DNA from: NC2004 sp050874905
GTDB taxonomy: Bacteria > Bacillota > Clostridia > Lachnospirales > Lachnospiraceae
Direction of reading: 5' to 3'
Assembly: GCA_050874905.1 (NCBI GenBank)
Contig: JBNMLP010000006.1
Span: forward strand, 62,001 to 126,000
DNA length: 64,000 bases
The stretch's first letter is position 1, and each line of letters starts with the position of its first letter. Shown here piece by piece: positions 54,313 to 63,269 of the stretch. Under the pieces are notes generated by a model. It saw only the letters and a program-made list of their open reading frames with translations, was not told the DNA's origin and ran no database searches. The translations under genes were made by a program, and so were the position numbers.

Positions 54313-55623
54313 TTAATTGATAACATAAGGATCGGTTAGTGAGATGATAGCGTGAAACTCATGCTTTTCTTCCGTATAGTAAAGGTTTGTATAGCCATTA
54401 TAACGTTTTGCAATCTGGTTGATGCTTTTAATTCCGTAGCCGTGATAGAGTGCATTGCTTTTTCGTGTTTTTAACTCATGGGTATAGGGATTGAAAGGAT
54501 CGGACAGGCAGGTATTGATCACATTGATATAACTGTAGTCCGTCTGCTCCATACGATATACATTTAATTCAATGAATGCATTACGAATATCTTTCGTTGC
54601 CTCAAGGGCATTGTCTAACAGATTGCATACGAGAGCGGTCAGATCCTCATCTTTCAGCACATCAAGGCAATTGTTATCAATATCACAGAAAAATTTAATC
54701 TGATGTTCTTTGCATAATGTCTGGTAACGAAAAATAATCCCATTTAATAAATCACGTTCACATACTTTTACCGATGTAGTTAATTGATGGTTTGTAAAAA
54801 GGTTCGACAGGTATTCATCTATTTCTTTTTGCTTTCCCTCATGATTTAATTCCTGAATGGACGACAAATGGTTCTTGATGTCATGGATCAGAATATTTCT
54901 TTTGGTATCCTGTTCTATCAAAGCCTTATAATAGTTTACCGTTTCCTGATCCTTTTGTGTTTGAAAGGATAGTTTCATATTGTCTTCGTTTTTCTTTTGG
55001 GAATAGCTGTAGACCCATGAATTAAGCAGGTTGATCAATAAAAGAATGACTGCACTAAGAGAGATCATTACATTAAAAAAGAGAGGCAAGGATTCCTTTA
55101 ACGCAATAGAAAACAAAGTAAAGTGAATGATTAAAGAAAGAAGTGAAATTGCAATGATCATTACAATACCTAAGTCTGATCTGGATTTGTGTGGAGAAAA
55201 CCCTTTGAAAATAAGTGCAATGATGTTGGCAAAAAGAAAATAACAGGTTTTACTTGTTACAATTAGAAATAACATATTTTTGACAACATTTGCGTTTGAA
55301 AAGAAGTCAAATAAATAGGTAGAAGAAACGATCAATTCACTCACACTCATAATGATCGTGAGCAATGCTCCCTGAAATAATGCGGCAAAAAAAGATAATC
55401 CGTATAAGAAACAGAACAGAAAAATATTTACTGCGGCAAATGCAGCTGTGTTTATTAATCCATTTTTCCCAAAAGAGAGCAAAAATAGTAATCCATAGGA
55501 AAGTGTGTAGCTGAGATATTTGCACTTTACTGAACGGACAAGTGGATAAAGCTTCGTGGCATATTGGTCAAATATGATCACTTCTATAATATAGATAAAT
55601 AAATAACATAATGTCAGCAGCAT
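54313..55623 (-). CDS. AgrC-type sensor histidine kinase (GHKL)
   Basis: 436 residues. About six transmembrane helices (residues 1-215) are followed by a dimerisation helix with phospho-acceptor His in LIHDIKNHLSS and a GHKL ATPase domain (N box LVCNLLDNALEAT; G-box HGYGIKSINQIAKRYNG). It resembles AgrC/FsrC/ComD quorum and peptide receptors: a large membrane input domain, no extracellular ligand domain. Its start lies 4 bases after the response regulator stop, so the two form one unit. Its most likely ligand is a peptide or peptide-related signal linked to the adjacent cassette. Confidence 0.92.
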   Translation of the reverse strand: MLLTLCYLFIYIIEVIIFDQYATKLYPLVRSVKCKYLSYTLSYGLLFLLSFGKNGLINTAAFAAVNIFLFCFLYGLSFFAALFQGALLTIIMSVSELIVSSTYLFDFFSNANVVKNMLFLIVTSKTCYFLFANIIALIFKGFSPHKSRSDLGIVMIIAISLLSLIIHFTLFSIALKESLPLFFNVMISLSAVILLLINLLNSWVYSYSQKKNEDNMKLSFQTQKDQETVNYYKALIEQDTKRNILIHDIKNHLSSIQELNHEGKQKEIDEYLSNLFTNHQLTTSVKVCERDLLNGIIFRYQTLCKEHQIKFFCDIDNNCLDVLKDEDLTALVCNLLDNALEATKDIRNAFIELNVYRMEQTDYSYINVINTCLSDPFNPYTHELKTRKSNALYHGYGIKSINQIAKRYNGYTNLYYTEEKHEFHAIISLTDPYVIN

Positions 55624-55626
55624 ATT

Positions 55627-56334
55627 TTAACGTTTCCTTTCATTGTAATAGGAGAGTGCCGTGCGAAACGCAGTGTATTTTCGTTTGGTCAGATAAGCAC
55701 AAAATTGATTGTTGCACAGTTTAATAATGTCATGTTCAAAAAAAGAAACATAAGCCAGATTGACCACGTAACTTCGATGAGACTGAAAAAACATAGGACC
55801 GGATAATTCTGCTATAAACTCTTTTAATGGTTTGGTGCATTCGTAGACCTGATTCTTTGTATAGATCTTTAACTTTCTATGAAAGCCTTCCACCATAATA
55901 ATCTCATCAGAAGAATGAATAAATGTACCGGAACTGGTTTCAATGGAAATAGGTTTAGAAATCAGTTTGTAATGTTCTATGGCATCTTCCATATTCCGAA
56001 AAAAACGTTGTTTATCAAGGGGTTTTGACAAATAGCGGAACACATCGATGCGAAGGGCATCATCTAAATATTCTGAGTAGGATGTGATGAAAAACAGGAT
56101 CAAATTGGGATAGCTTTTTTTCATTTCTTTTGCAACATCGATTCCATTACTATCCGGCATTTCAATATCGATCAATAAGATATCGCAGGCAGCCTTTTCT
56201 TCTAACAAAAGCATGCCACTTGTGTATGTCGTAATATGTGGAAGCGGAAGCTGGCTTAGCTTAAAAAAATCAAGGGTATATTGTTTGATATGTTCCACAA
56301 TAACAGCTTCATCATCACAGATTAGGATATTCAT
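55627..56334 (-). CDS. LytTR-family response regulator (AgrA-type)
   Basis: 235 residues. The receiver domain (about 1-120) has Asp in LLIDIEMPDSNG, the acidic start LICDDE and Lys in YLSKPLD. The LytTR DNA-binding domain (about 130-232) has the SHRSYVVNLAYV motif typical of this fold. ATG 56334 is preferred, with GGGAGGG upstream. It is divergent from the secreted-peptide gene; the intergenic region carries a striking inverted repeat at 56421-56485. Confidence 0.94.
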   Translation of the reverse strand: MNILICDDEAVIVEHIKQYTLDFFKLSQLPLPHITTYTSGMLLLEEKAACDILLIDIEMPDSNGIDVAKEMKKSYPNLILFFITSYSEYLDDALRIDVFRYLSKPLDKQRFFRNMEDAIEHYKLISKPISIETSSGTFIHSSDEIIMVEGFHRKLKIYTKNQVYECTKPLKEFIAELSGPMFFQSHRSYVVNLAYVSFFEHDIIKLCNNQFCAYLTKRKYTAFRTALSYYNERKR

Positions 56335-56381
56335 AAACTCCCTCCCAGTGTGTATTCCAATCAATAGATGTGTTCTTTTAT

Positions 56382-56411
56382 ATTATATACGGGGTGTCAC
56401 TTGGATTGCAA
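56382..56411 (-). promoter_or_regulatory. Promoter of the two-component system
   Basis: On the minus strand TTGCAA (56411-56406), an 18-base spacer and TATAAT (56387-56382); 47 bases to the start codon. Confidence 0.65.
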
Positions 56412-56420
56412 TATCAAGTA

Positions 56421-56485
56421 TTGAAATGACATAAAATTGACTTAAAGCGTCAATGTTCATTCGGTTCAGATTTATGTCATTTCAA
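56421..56485. promoter_or_regulatory. Nested inverted repeat, candidate LytTR operator or regulatory hairpin
   Basis: Outer arms TTGAAATGACATAAA (56421-56435) and TTTATGTCATTTCAA (56471-56485) are perfectly complementary over 15 bp. Inside, TTGAC (56437-56441) and GTCAA (56449-56453) form a second inverted repeat. A TATATT sequence at 56492-56497, downstream of the right arm, could be a -10 of the plus-strand gene. Confidence 0.65.
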
Positions 56486-56604
56486 GCCAAATATATTGTG
56501 TGATGGTGTAATGTATGGTAGAGTACTGGTGTAGCGTTGATGGGTAAGGCGTAAGTGGCGTATGGTAAATTACAGGGGATCTTAAGGAAAGGAGGGTGAG
56601 AATA

Positions 56605-57033
56605 ATGAAGTACGGAAAGAAGAGGTTTGTGTTTATGAAAATGAAAAGAAAATTATGTTTAGGGTTAGCTATGTGTTTGATGTTGGGCGTTTTTTATGTA
56701 TGTCCAAAGGCAGCAGGAACTCCATTTGAATTTATTTTATCTGGTCATGGTGGGGCAAGACAAACATTAAGTGTAACAAAAGGAAGTGCAGGTGCAGCAG
56801 TTGTTAATGTTACAGCTGTATCTAATGCAAGTAATTATCCGGTATATGTGAGAATTCGAAAAACAAATGATAATGCCTACGCATCTTCAGTAGGTAAAAT
56901 TTATGGTACTGGAAGAAAAAACCTGTCATATAATTCTGGATATGGTGCCACAGGTGTTTCCTACTATATGCGTATGCAAACAGATTCAAGTTCTGGATAT
57001 AGTGCCTCAGTTGTTGGCAATTGGACTCCTTGA
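56605..57033 (+). CDS. Small secreted protein, possible exported signal or bacteriocin-like (DUF2712-like)
   Basis: 142 residues. A basic N-terminus and hydrophobic core (LCLGLAMCLMLGVFYVCPKAAG) form a Sec signal peptide, cleaved near residues 33-37. The mature region of about 105 residues is beta-rich (Ser, Gly, Tyr, Asn; no Cys), with SYNSGYGATGVSYYMRMQ and the end YSASVVGNWTP. It recalls the DUF2712 family of small secreted Bacillus and Clostridium proteins, but this is by pattern only. ATG 56605 has AAAGGAGG 9 bases upstream. First gene of an ABC-transporter cassette and opposite a peptide-type two-component system. Confidence 0.65.
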   Translation: MKYGKKRFVFMKMKRKLCLGLAMCLMLGVFYVCPKAAGTPFEFILSGHGGARQTLSVTKGSAGAAVVNVTAVSNASNYPVYVRIRKTNDNAYASSVGKIYGTGRKNLSYNSGYGATGVSYYMRMQTDSSSGYSASVVGNWTP

Positions 57034-57154
57034 TTGGTCTGAAATAATTTCTGTTTAAAACATATGATCAGATGGTACTATATATCAGTTTGATTTGTAC
57101 CATCTGATCAAAATAATATTATGTATGAATTGTGGTAATACGGAGGGGATGGAA

Positions 57155-58291
57155 ATGAAAAAACAAATTTTAAGCAGTATGCTATTTCTTTTTATTGGGA
57201 TTATGATTGGTATATCGGGTATGTATATTTATAACTCCACAAAGAAATCAAAGACAGAAGCTAAGACGGAGGAAAAACAATCCAAGCAAGATGACAAGAA
57301 AACAGACTCTATGACAGACTATGAAACGCAGGATTCGTTTAGATTGACAGAAGACTGTCATCCATCCATCCCTGAAAATATGGCTGTATACTACACAGAA
57401 TCGCAGAAATACGTTTCTTGTAAAAAAATGGTTGATATGTTTTCCCTTGAGGGGATGGACGCTGAAATAAAGAAAACAAATACAGTAAATAAGGATAAAA
57501 ACAACTCTGAATATCCTATTGAATTGTGGAAATCAGACTGGATTGATGAGGAACGTCTTGTTACCATAAATAGAAGTAAAGACTATTTTAATTATATATT
57601 GGAATCAAAAGTGAATGGATATCTTGACAGTACAAGTGGAGCAATTTCCGGAATAGATGCGAATGAATACAAAAATATTGACGAAACAAAAAACAAACAG
57701 ATAGTGAATGACTATTATTCAGAAAAAGGGTTTAATGTGTTAAATGGTAAGTTTTTTTCTTTATCTGACTATGTAGAAGGGGCAGAAGAGTTTGATGAGA
57801 AACAAAAAGAAGAATATGCGGTACGAACGTATGTGAGAATAGAAAAAAAACTACCGGTTCTAGGGGCATATTATTATAAAAATAATGAGGGGGTACAGGT
57901 GTATGGTGACACGATCGCATTACATTTAAACTCCAGGGGTGTAATAGCAATGACTCTGGCACACATTAGAAATATTACAGAAAAAAAAGAAGATTTAGAT
58001 AGCACAAAATTAATTACTGTTGAAACGGCTTCCGATGCAATTTTGGAATATTTGGAAAATGACAAAGATATAACCCGGCGTTTGTCGACTTCTGATGTAT
58101 ATGCAATTTGGTATCCGGTTAGGGAGGAAAACAATATTCTGTATAAACCTGCATGGTATTTTAAGACAGCTGGAACGGGATATTACAAAGATTCACAACT
58201 TGATAAAATTGTAAGTGAACAGATAAATAACAGCTTTTGTGTTGATATGTGTACGGGAGAAGTGTTTGAGCTATATAGTTCGGAATATTAG
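57155..58291 (+). CDS. Membrane-anchored extracytoplasmic protein, paralogue of 60002-61036
   Basis: 378 residues. An N-terminal membrane anchor (MLFLFIGIMIGISGMYIY) is followed by a highly charged linker and an extracytoplasmic domain of about 280 residues. The C-terminal half ends with VYAIWYPVREE, KPAWYF and FCVDMCTGEVFEL, a pattern shared with the lipoprotein at 60002-61036 and reminiscent of YycI/YycH-type sensor-associated domains. It may be a signal-sensing or immunity module for the cassette. The start is ATG 57155, with GGAGGGG 6 bases upstream. Family not recognised. Confidence 0.62.
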   Translation: MKKQILSSMLFLFIGIMIGISGMYIYNSTKKSKTEAKTEEKQSKQDDKKTDSMTDYETQDSFRLTEDCHPSIPENMAVYYTESQKYVSCKKMVDMFSLEGMDAEIKKTNTVNKDKNNSEYPIELWKSDWIDEERLVTINRSKDYFNYILESKVNGYLDSTSGAISGIDANEYKNIDETKNKQIVNDYYSEKGFNVLNGKFFSLSDYVEGAEEFDEKQKEEYAVRTYVRIEKKLPVLGAYYYKNNEGVQVYGDTIALHLNSRGVIAMTLAHIRNITEKKEDLDSTKLITVETASDAILEYLENDKDITRRLSTSDVYAIWYPVREENNILYKPAWYFKTAGTGYYKDSQLDKIVSEQINNSFCVDMCTGEVFELYSSEY

Positions 58292-58304
58292 AGGGAGCAA
58301 CAGG

Positions 58305-59126
58305 ATGAAAATGGGGAACAAATCATTTGCTAATTTATTTAGAATGCAATTACAAAAAGTCATTTATAATCCGTTCTTTTTGGTGGCAATTATTTTACAG
58401 ACGGTTGCATTTCTTATATTTGTATTTGGAGAGTACAAAGCATTTGGGGCAGTGCGTGACCAATATCTTTATTTGTTAGATGGTTCATGCTCTGTTGGAC
58501 TTGGATTATTGGTAATTCCGATATTGTCTGTCTTGCCGATGGCATCGGTGAAAGACGTTTCCGGTCAAAAAGATTATTTTGCATTTATACGAACTTCCAG
58601 GAAAGAGTATTTACTGTCTGAATGTATGGTAGCAGTATTGTCGGGTTTTTTGGTTGTCTGTATTTCAGCTTTGTTATTTATACTTATTTTATTTTTATTG
58701 GGATATCGTGGGGTTGGAATCGGGATTATGGATTCACCTGGAGTAAGTGGTTATTCATCTTCCTGCTTAGCGGTATATTTGTCTAACTCAAAGAGCATTG
58801 TTATTTTGATGATGAGAATACTTATTCTGTCTGTATATGGAGCTGCGTATCCTATGCTTTTATTAGTAATATCTCAATTTACTATAAACAAGTATGTTTT
58901 ATTAATTGGTCCCTTTTTGTTGGGAAAAATATGGTCTATGATCGTTATTCCATTGGGGTTGCAGATTTATTTAGACCCGGTATGGCAGACAATATATTAC
59001 TCTGCGATGACAGGAATATTAACTACCAGAAGATTATTTTATGAATTTGGTTTTCATATCGTAGCAATTGCTTTCCTTTTTGTTCTCCATATATTTGTAT
59101 TTGTATATCAAAGTAAAAAAAGTTAG
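58305..59126 (+). CDS. Multi-pass membrane protein (ABC-2-like permease 1)
   Basis: 273 residues with six hydrophobic helices (the first two at about 20-42 and 65-85). The topology and length match ABC-2-type permeases of bacteriocin-immunity or lantibiotic-export type. The start is at ATG 58305, after GAGGGAG. It follows the upstream gene by 13 bases and precedes permease 2 by 9 bases. No sequence family is evident. Confidence 0.68.
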   Translation: MKMGNKSFANLFRMQLQKVIYNPFFLVAIILQTVAFLIFVFGEYKAFGAVRDQYLYLLDGSCSVGLGLLVIPILSVLPMASVKDVSGQKDYFAFIRTSRKEYLLSECMVAVLSGFLVVCISALLFILILFLLGYRGVGIGIMDSPGVSGYSSSCLAVYLSNSKSIVILMMRILILSVYGAAYPMLLLVISQFTINKYVLLIGPFLLGKIWSMIVIPLGLQIYLDPVWQTIYYSAMTGILTTRRLFYEFGFHIVAIAFLFVLHIFVFVYQSKKS

Positions 59127-59135
59127 GAGAAGTAG

Positions 59136-59972
59136 ATGGTATCACTAATGTTTTGTAAAGTTAATCTGAGACATGATATTGTATCGGGAAAAATACCGGG
59201 AGTATTTATTTTGAGTTTTTTTCTTGTTCAGTTCTTTTTTTCCGGTTCAGGAAATTATATGCTGGAAACCGGACGAAAGATGCAGGTTGTGGAATTGTTT
59301 TCTTTTTCCTTAACATCTCCGGTTACTTATTTGTTTTTTTTCTTGGCAATGATGGTGTTGCTTTCCGGTATACCAAGAGTAAACGGAAATGCATTCTGTT
59401 ATTTAATTCGTTCGGATCGTACCAGATGGTTTGTGGGGCAATGCCTATATAATTTGCTGCTATCAGCCGGTTATATGACATGGCTGCTGTTATGTTATCT
59501 CGTTGCATTAAAAGGTCAGTTTACTTTTGATAATAATTGGAGTGAACCTATCTATCTTGTGGCTCAGACTGGAATTGTGCAGGATGTTGGAATAAATATC
59601 AACATATGGATATCCTATGAAATCATACAGAATTATACACCTGTTTCGCTATTTGCGACGATATTATTTGTTCAAATGCTTCTTATGTTCCTGCTGGGAG
59701 TTGTGTTTATGGTATTCACATTTTTCGACTGGAAAAAAATATCATATGTGATTGTTGTCCTTCTGTGGGCAGAATCATTTGGTTTTCAACAGTTTAACGT
59801 AAAACCTAGTCTATGGAAACTGTGTCCGGTAGGAGCGTCGTGGCCTTCTTTTTGGAATTATGGATATTTAAAGGGAGCTCCGACATTGAAATTTGTGGTG
59901 ATAGAATATAGTGTGTTGATTATAATGTTGTTGCTTCTTGCAAAAAAACGGTTGAAATATTTTGAATTTTAG
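59136..59972 (+). CDS. Multi-pass membrane protein (ABC-2-like permease 2)
   Basis: 278 residues with about six helices; a large extracytoplasmic loop lies between helices three and four (residues about 125-175). It is likely the second half of a heteromeric ABC permease with the upstream protein. RBS AGGAG lies 8 bases before the ATG. It precedes the lipoprotein gene by 29 bases. Confidence 0.66.
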   Translation: MVSLMFCKVNLRHDIVSGKIPGVFILSFFLVQFFFSGSGNYMLETGRKMQVVELFSFSLTSPVTYLFFFLAMMVLLSGIPRVNGNAFCYLIRSDRTRWFVGQCLYNLLLSAGYMTWLLLCYLVALKGQFTFDNNWSEPIYLVAQTGIVQDVGININIWISYEIIQNYTPVSLFATILFVQMLLMFLLGVVFMVFTFFDWKKISYVIVVLLWAESFGFQQFNVKPSLWKLCPVGASWPSFWNYGYLKGAPTLKFVVIEYSVLIIMLLLLAKKRLKYFEF

Positions 59973-60001
59973 GATGTGCAAGGTTAGGAGGTGGTTGCAA
60001 A

Positions 60002-61036
60002 ATGAGAAGAATCATGATTTTATTTTTGTGTATAACGATGCTTGTTCTGACTGGTTGTGGGCAATCGGATAAGCAACTGGCATCTGGTGATTCACAGAAA
60101 ACGGAGGAAGACAGCCAAAAAACGGTTAGTGGAGATTATCAGGTGAATTATGACATGGATCAGTTTCAAATACCAGATGAAATTTATGTATCTGAGATGT
60201 CTCTTCAAAATATTGAGGAAGACAGTTTATTCGAAATATGGAATATCCCGAAGGAGAAGGCGCATTTTATTGAAAAAAGCGGAAAGGGAGAGACATATTA
60301 TTCCATCAATGGCAAGCGTTTTATTTTGACACAGGGTCCCGTGTGTTCGTCATTAGGAGAGTGTGATAATGATAATAAACAGAATATAGCTTCAAATGAA
60401 GAGATGAAAGAGCAGGCAAAAAGGTTGTTTGAAAAATGGGAGAAAATTTCCGGAGTAAATCTTGACATTGACCATATAAAAGAAGTGGAATCATCTGGGG
60501 ATAAAAGCGATGTCATACAATATGAGTGTAGTCAGATATATCATGGCGTGCCTTGTGTTGGAAACTTTAATATGGACAATCCATACATGAAGAGTACGGG
60601 CAATGAGTCGGAAGTGAACTGGCTTTCGGTTATTAGTGGAAGTTATTGTTATGTAAGTTACATTGTTAATTCTTCTGAAGGTGAAGTGTCCGGAGTGCGA
60701 AAAGTGTTCGGAGCGCAAAAAATGTTCGATGAAAAGAAAAAAATAAAGCTGGATAAACCGATGCTGTCAGTTGAAAAAATAGTTGATGCAATGCAAGCTT
60801 ATATGCAAAGTTTGCAATTCAATGGTCAGACATATGATGTGAAAGAAGCTTCTGTTTGTTATATACCATTACCAACTTCAAATGAAGGTAAAGTGTTTAA
60901 GTTAGTACCATGCTGGCAGGTTTTGGTGAATGGAAACGAAACATGGATTCAAAATGGTCAAAAGACAGAAAGGAGTGCATCAAGGCGATTTTATGTTGAT
61001 GCAGTAACAGGTTATGTCTATGATGTGAATAATTAG
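60002..61036 (+). CDS. Lipoprotein, paralogue of the 57155-58291 protein
   Basis: 344 residues with a lipoprotein signal: MILFLCITMLVLTGCGQ, the Cys being the lipid-modified residue of an LTGC lipobox. A Gln/Asp/Ser-rich linker follows, then a soluble domain. The C-terminus contains FKLVPCWQVLVNGNE and FYVDAVTGYVYDVNN, the same elements (end strand, DxxTGxV) as in the upstream anchored protein. These two may form a ligand-binding pair outside the membrane. It precedes the ATPase by 9 bases. Function inferred from context only. Confidence 0.68.
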   Translation: MRRIMILFLCITMLVLTGCGQSDKQLASGDSQKTEEDSQKTVSGDYQVNYDMDQFQIPDEIYVSEMSLQNIEEDSLFEIWNIPKEKAHFIEKSGKGETYYSINGKRFILTQGPVCSSLGECDNDNKQNIASNEEMKEQAKRLFEKWEKISGVNLDIDHIKEVESSGDKSDVIQYECSQIYHGVPCVGNFNMDNPYMKSTGNESEVNWLSVISGSYCYVSYIVNSSEGEVSGVRKVFGAQKMFDEKKKIKLDKPMLSVEKIVDAMQAYMQSLQFNGQTYDVKEASVCYIPLPTSNEGKVFKLVPCWQVLVNGNETWIQNGQKTERSASRRFYVDAVTGYVYDVNN

Positions 61037-61045
61037 GAGTAAAAT

Positions 61046-61681
61046 ATGATCAGTGTGAAAAATCTTTCAAAACAATATAAAGGAACAACTGTGTTAGCAC
61101 CAATTGATCAGGAATTTAAACCTGGGAGAATATATGGTGTGATTGGAAGAAATGGTTCAGGTAAAACGGTGTTAATGAAAATTCTATGTGGATTTGTTCC
61201 AGCTACTACAGGTGAGGTAATGGTTGATGGTAAGGTAGTCGGAAAGGACATTGATTTTATGCCTAATGCGGGTATTATAATTGAAACACCACAATTTCAA
61301 CCTTTTCTAAGTGGATACAAGAATCTGTTTTCATTAGCAGGCATCAGAAGAACTATAGGAAAAACAGAAATTATAGATGTAATGAATAAAGTAGGATTGG
61401 ATCCATATAGTAAAAAACATGTAGGAAAATATTCTTTGGGAATGCGTCAGCGACTGGGAATTGCACAGGCAATTATGGAAAATCCGGATATTCTTATATT
61501 AGACGAACCGATGAATGGTCTTGATCAAGAGGGAGTAACAGACATTCGGGCTCTATTATTAAATTATAAAACACAGGGAAAAACGATTATTCTGTCAAGT
61601 CACCATAAGGAGGATATTGAACAGCTATGTGATGAAACGATTCGATTAGAGAAAGGCATGCGTGTGAAGGAACAGATGTAG
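61046..61681 (+). CDS. ABC transporter ATP-binding protein of the peptide cassette
   Basis: 211 residues: Walker A GRNGSGKT, a Q-loop segment GIIIETPQFQPFLSGYKNL, signature YSLGMRQRLG, Walker B ILILDEPMNGLD and H-loop SSHHKED. The Q-loop region is of the bacteriocin-immunity (BcrA-like) type. It lies between the lipoprotein and the third membrane protein and probably energises the cassette's permeases. Confidence 0.93.
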   Translation: MISVKNLSKQYKGTTVLAPIDQEFKPGRIYGVIGRNGSGKTVLMKILCGFVPATTGEVMVDGKVVGKDIDFMPNAGIIIETPQFQPFLSGYKNLFSLAGIRRTIGKTEIIDVMNKVGLDPYSKKHVGKYSLGMRQRLGIAQAIMENPDILILDEPMNGLDQEGVTDIRALLLNYKTQGKTIILSSHHKEDIEQLCDETIRLEKGMRVKEQM

Positions 61682-61696
61682 GCAGGAGGAAGTATT

Positions 61697-62320
61697 GTGA
61701 GTATTGCTATGCTGCAGGGATTATGCTGGGATCCAAATGATTTTAGTGTACAAGAAATAGGCTTTTGGCTTTTGGCTCATTTTGGTTACATTATATTGGC
61801 GGTATACTATTTTGAAAGACGTTGGGATAGCAGGTATTATGTTTTTGTGCGCTGCAGAAAAAAAGATTATTTTTTTCAATCTATATGGAGGTATTTACTT
61901 ATAATTACCTTACTATATAATGGAATTATATTTTTTATATGCAAACTTCTGTCTTATTTGGATGGTGAGCAGATATCGATAAAACAATGGGGATGCATGC
62001 TTGGATTAACCTTTTTTAGCGAGATTGCCATAACATCTATACAAACATGGCTTTGCGTATTAGTAAAACGCCGCATTGTAATTTATGCTCTTGTAATAAT
62101 GTATGAAATTATGGGAGTTTTTTCTTTCTCATTCGGAAAGCTCAGACTCTTCTTTATTGGGAACTATGGAATGCTGGTCAGATGTAAAGGATATAGTAAT
62201 GGGAATGAAGAGAATTTAGTTGCATTTTCGGAGTCGCTTGTAATCTTGATCGTGATATGTGCTGCAAGCTATCTGGTGGGAAATCTGGTGTTTGAAAAGG
62301 TAAGAAGAATAATCGAATAA
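61697..62320 (+). CDS. Multi-pass membrane protein, third permease-like subunit
   Basis: 207 residues with about five to six hydrophobic segments and a cluster of Arg/Lys (YVFVRCRKKDYFFQSI, about residues 47-62). GTG start with GGAGG 7 bases before it. It follows the ATPase by 15 bases and closes the cassette. The resemblance to ABC-2 permeases is weak. AT-rich codons (TTA, ATA, AAA) are frequent, unlike the next gene. Confidence 0.6.
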   Translation: MSIAMLQGLCWDPNDFSVQEIGFWLLAHFGYIILAVYYFERRWDSRYYVFVRCRKKDYFFQSIWRYLLIITLLYNGIIFFICKLLSYLDGEQISIKQWGCMLGLTFFSEIAITSIQTWLCVLVKRRIVIYALVIMYEIMGVFSFSFGKLRLFFIGNYGMLVRCKGYSNGNEENLVAFSESLVILIVICAASYLVGNLVFEKVRRIIE

Positions 62321-62424
62321 TGAAGGTGGAATGTTGGTTGTGAAATCTGCATATATTTGATAAACTTGAAAAAGGATTTCCCTTTCGTGGTGCAGACGCA
62401 GGGAAGAAAGCAGAGGTGACCAAC

Positions 62425-63123
62425 ATGCTTATCATCGCTCATAGAGGTGCCAGTGCACTTGCACATCATGAAAATACATTAGAGTCATTTCAGATCGCGA
62501 TCGACCTGAATGCCGACATGGTAGAATTTGATATCCGCAAAACAAAGGACGAGGAGCTGATCGTGTTTCATGACCGCTCATTAAATGGAAAGAACGTCTC
62601 TTCCTATACTTATAAGGAGATGAATGAGATAGCAGCTTTAGAATCCTACCATATTCCAAAGCTCTCCGAGGTACTTGCTCTTTGCAAAGGAAAGATCTAT
62701 CTGGATGTGGAGATTAAAAGTGAGGGGATTGAGCAGCGTGTGATCGATATGATCACAAAACGGTATGGCTATACCTATGATTCCTTCAGTATCAAGTCTT
62801 TCTTAGATGACGTAGTACTGCGGGTGAAGGAGCTGGATGGAAGGATCCGTACTGGCTTGCTGCTGGGGCGTTCGGAATGGACGGTCACTTCCCGGCTGTC
62901 GGAATATTTCCCGGAGAAACGTTTGATGAAATGCCGGGCAGATTTTGTCGCACCGGAGTATCATTTTGTTACCCGTCCTTTTATGGCTCGTATGAAAAAG
63001 AAAGGGTATGATGTGGATGTCTGGACAGTAAATGATCCGGCACGCATGAAAAGACTTGCGAAAAAAGGGGTTCATGCCCTAATCACAGACCGCCCGGATG
63101 TGGCACTTTCCCTCTCTTTGTAA
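62425..63123 (+). CDS. Glycerophosphodiester phosphodiesterase
   Basis: 232 residues. The N-terminal IIAHRGASALAHHENTLESF has the catalytic His and Glu/Asp set; MVEFDIRKTKDEELIVFHD gives the second His; the end motif VDVWTVNDPARMKRLAKKGVHALITDRPD is the usual closing pattern. No signal peptide, so a cytoplasmic enzyme that cleaves glycerophosphodiesters to glycerol 3-phosphate and alcohol. The start is ATG 62425, with AGAGGTG 6 bases upstream. Confidence 0.95.
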   Translation: MLIIAHRGASALAHHENTLESFQIAIDLNADMVEFDIRKTKDEELIVFHDRSLNGKNVSSYTYKEMNEIAALESYHIPKLSEVLALCKGKIYLDVEIKSEGIEQRVIDMITKRYGYTYDSFSIKSFLDDVVLRVKELDGRIRTGLLLGRSEWTVTSRLSEYFPEKRLMKCRADFVAPEYHFVTRPFMARMKKKGYDVDVWTVNDPARMKRLAKKGVHALITDRPDVALSLSL

Positions 63124-63222
63124 AATGTGACAAAGAAACAGTAAAGAAATCCATGAAAACATACAGAATGTATAAATAATACAGAATCTAAAAATTTTGC
63201 TGTACTACCTCAAAATAAGACA

Positions 63223-63250
63223 TTGACTTAAATGAGAATGAGGCTATAAT
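63223..63250 (+). promoter_or_regulatory. Promoter upstream of amt hairpin
   Basis: TTGACT at 63223-63228, 16 bases, TATAAT at 63245-63250; the start site is predicted near 63257. Confidence 0.8.
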
Positions 63251-63269
63251 AAAGACCATAAACGGCAAC

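Noticed and set aside
56605..57033. Lactococcin 972-type bacteriocin
   Set aside because: The lengths are comparable, but the typical Trp/Tyr/His pattern of that family is missing, so a name was not given.
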